From positions 22,239 through 36,838 of the forward strand of contig MFQK01000029.1 in the NCBI GenBank assembly GCA_001783035.1: a stretch of DNA of 14,600 nucleotides. The letters are read 5' to 3'. The position numbers were made by a program, and so were the translations under genes. Below the pieces are notes generated by a model. The model had not been told where the DNA came from, did not search any database, and saw nothing but the letters and a program-made list of their open reading frames with translations. This DNA comes from Candidatus Magasanikbacteria bacterium RIFCSPLOWO2_02_FULL_44_11 (GTDB lineage: Bacteria > Patescibacteriota > Patescibacteriia > Magasanikbacterales > GWA2-37-8). Shown piece after piece: positions 14,546 to 14,600 of this stretch. Position 1 is the first letter of the stretch, and the number at the start of each line of letters is the position of its first letter.

Positions 14546-14600
14546 TGGGATTCAAATACTGAACGCATACGTGAAAAGACCGGCGTCGAGGTGTCACGAT

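Noticed and set aside
14545..14560. New gene start ATG overlapping the TAA at 14543
   Set aside because: That frame stops after five codons (ATG GGA TTC AAA TAC TGA).
1..14600. CRISPR arrays, rRNA genes, replication origin
   Set aside because: No regularly spaced repeats, no rRNA-like sequence and no clustered DnaA boxes were seen on reading through.

Overview
The window looks like bacterial DNA from the Patescibacteria (Candidate Phyla Radiation), probably of the Parcubacteria type. This is inferred from gene content, not from a database search. The signs are a dimeric-type glycyl-tRNA synthetase in a tight operon with an M16 peptidase, triosephosphate isomerase and a membrane-anchored TPR protein; very short intergenic gaps; weak or absent Shine-Dalgarno sequences; four tRNAs without encoded CCA; and large lysine/glutamate-rich proteins of poorly known function.

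Layout. (1) 52-1323: an insertion sequence with one minus-strand DDE transposase and imperfect terminal inverted repeats; the right end carries a doubled repeat. (2) 1334-1775: a self-contained cassette of consensus promoter, SD-led 99-residue orphan ORF with markedly G/C-rich third positions, and intrinsic terminator. (3) 1849-6358: a plus-strand operon glyQS - M16 peptidase - tpiA - TPR protein. It is preceded by a strong promoter and by a leader with a textbook T-box antiterminator (7-nt bulge TGGAACC) overlapping an intrinsic terminator, so charging of tRNA-Gly probably controls the operon. (4) 6364-6606: tRNA-Tyr(GTA), tRNA-Thr(TGT), tRNA-Thr(GGT), with a likely promoter embedded in the end of the TPR gene. 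(5) 6747-12542: a two-gene module with its own promoter. The first protein joins an HEIGH metallopeptidase-like domain to a C-terminal von Willebrand A domain. The second joins a beta-propeller-like N-terminus and a long coiled coil to a C-terminal MoxR/CobS-like AAA+ ATPase. (6) 12643-13744: ribosomal protein L33, a five-segment membrane protein (DUF1189-like) and tRNA-Trp(CCA), whose predicted promoter -10 box contains the stop codon of the preceding gene. (7) 13751-13783: a strong terminator, then an A+T-rich gene of unknown function. It ends in a TAA, but the frame after it still reads like protein up to the window edge.

How the genes work together. Region 3 links translation (GlyRS), glycolysis (TpiA), envelope proteolysis (M16) and a membrane TPR scaffold under what looks like amino-acid-responsive attenuation. 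Region 5 is a chaperone or remodelling pair in the MoxR-vWA style: the ATPase probably acts on a target recruited through the vWA MIDAS domain, with a protease-like domain on the vWA partner. It is the best candidate for a poorly described system, followed by the T-box with an unusually short leader. No CRISPR array, rRNA or replication origin was seen.
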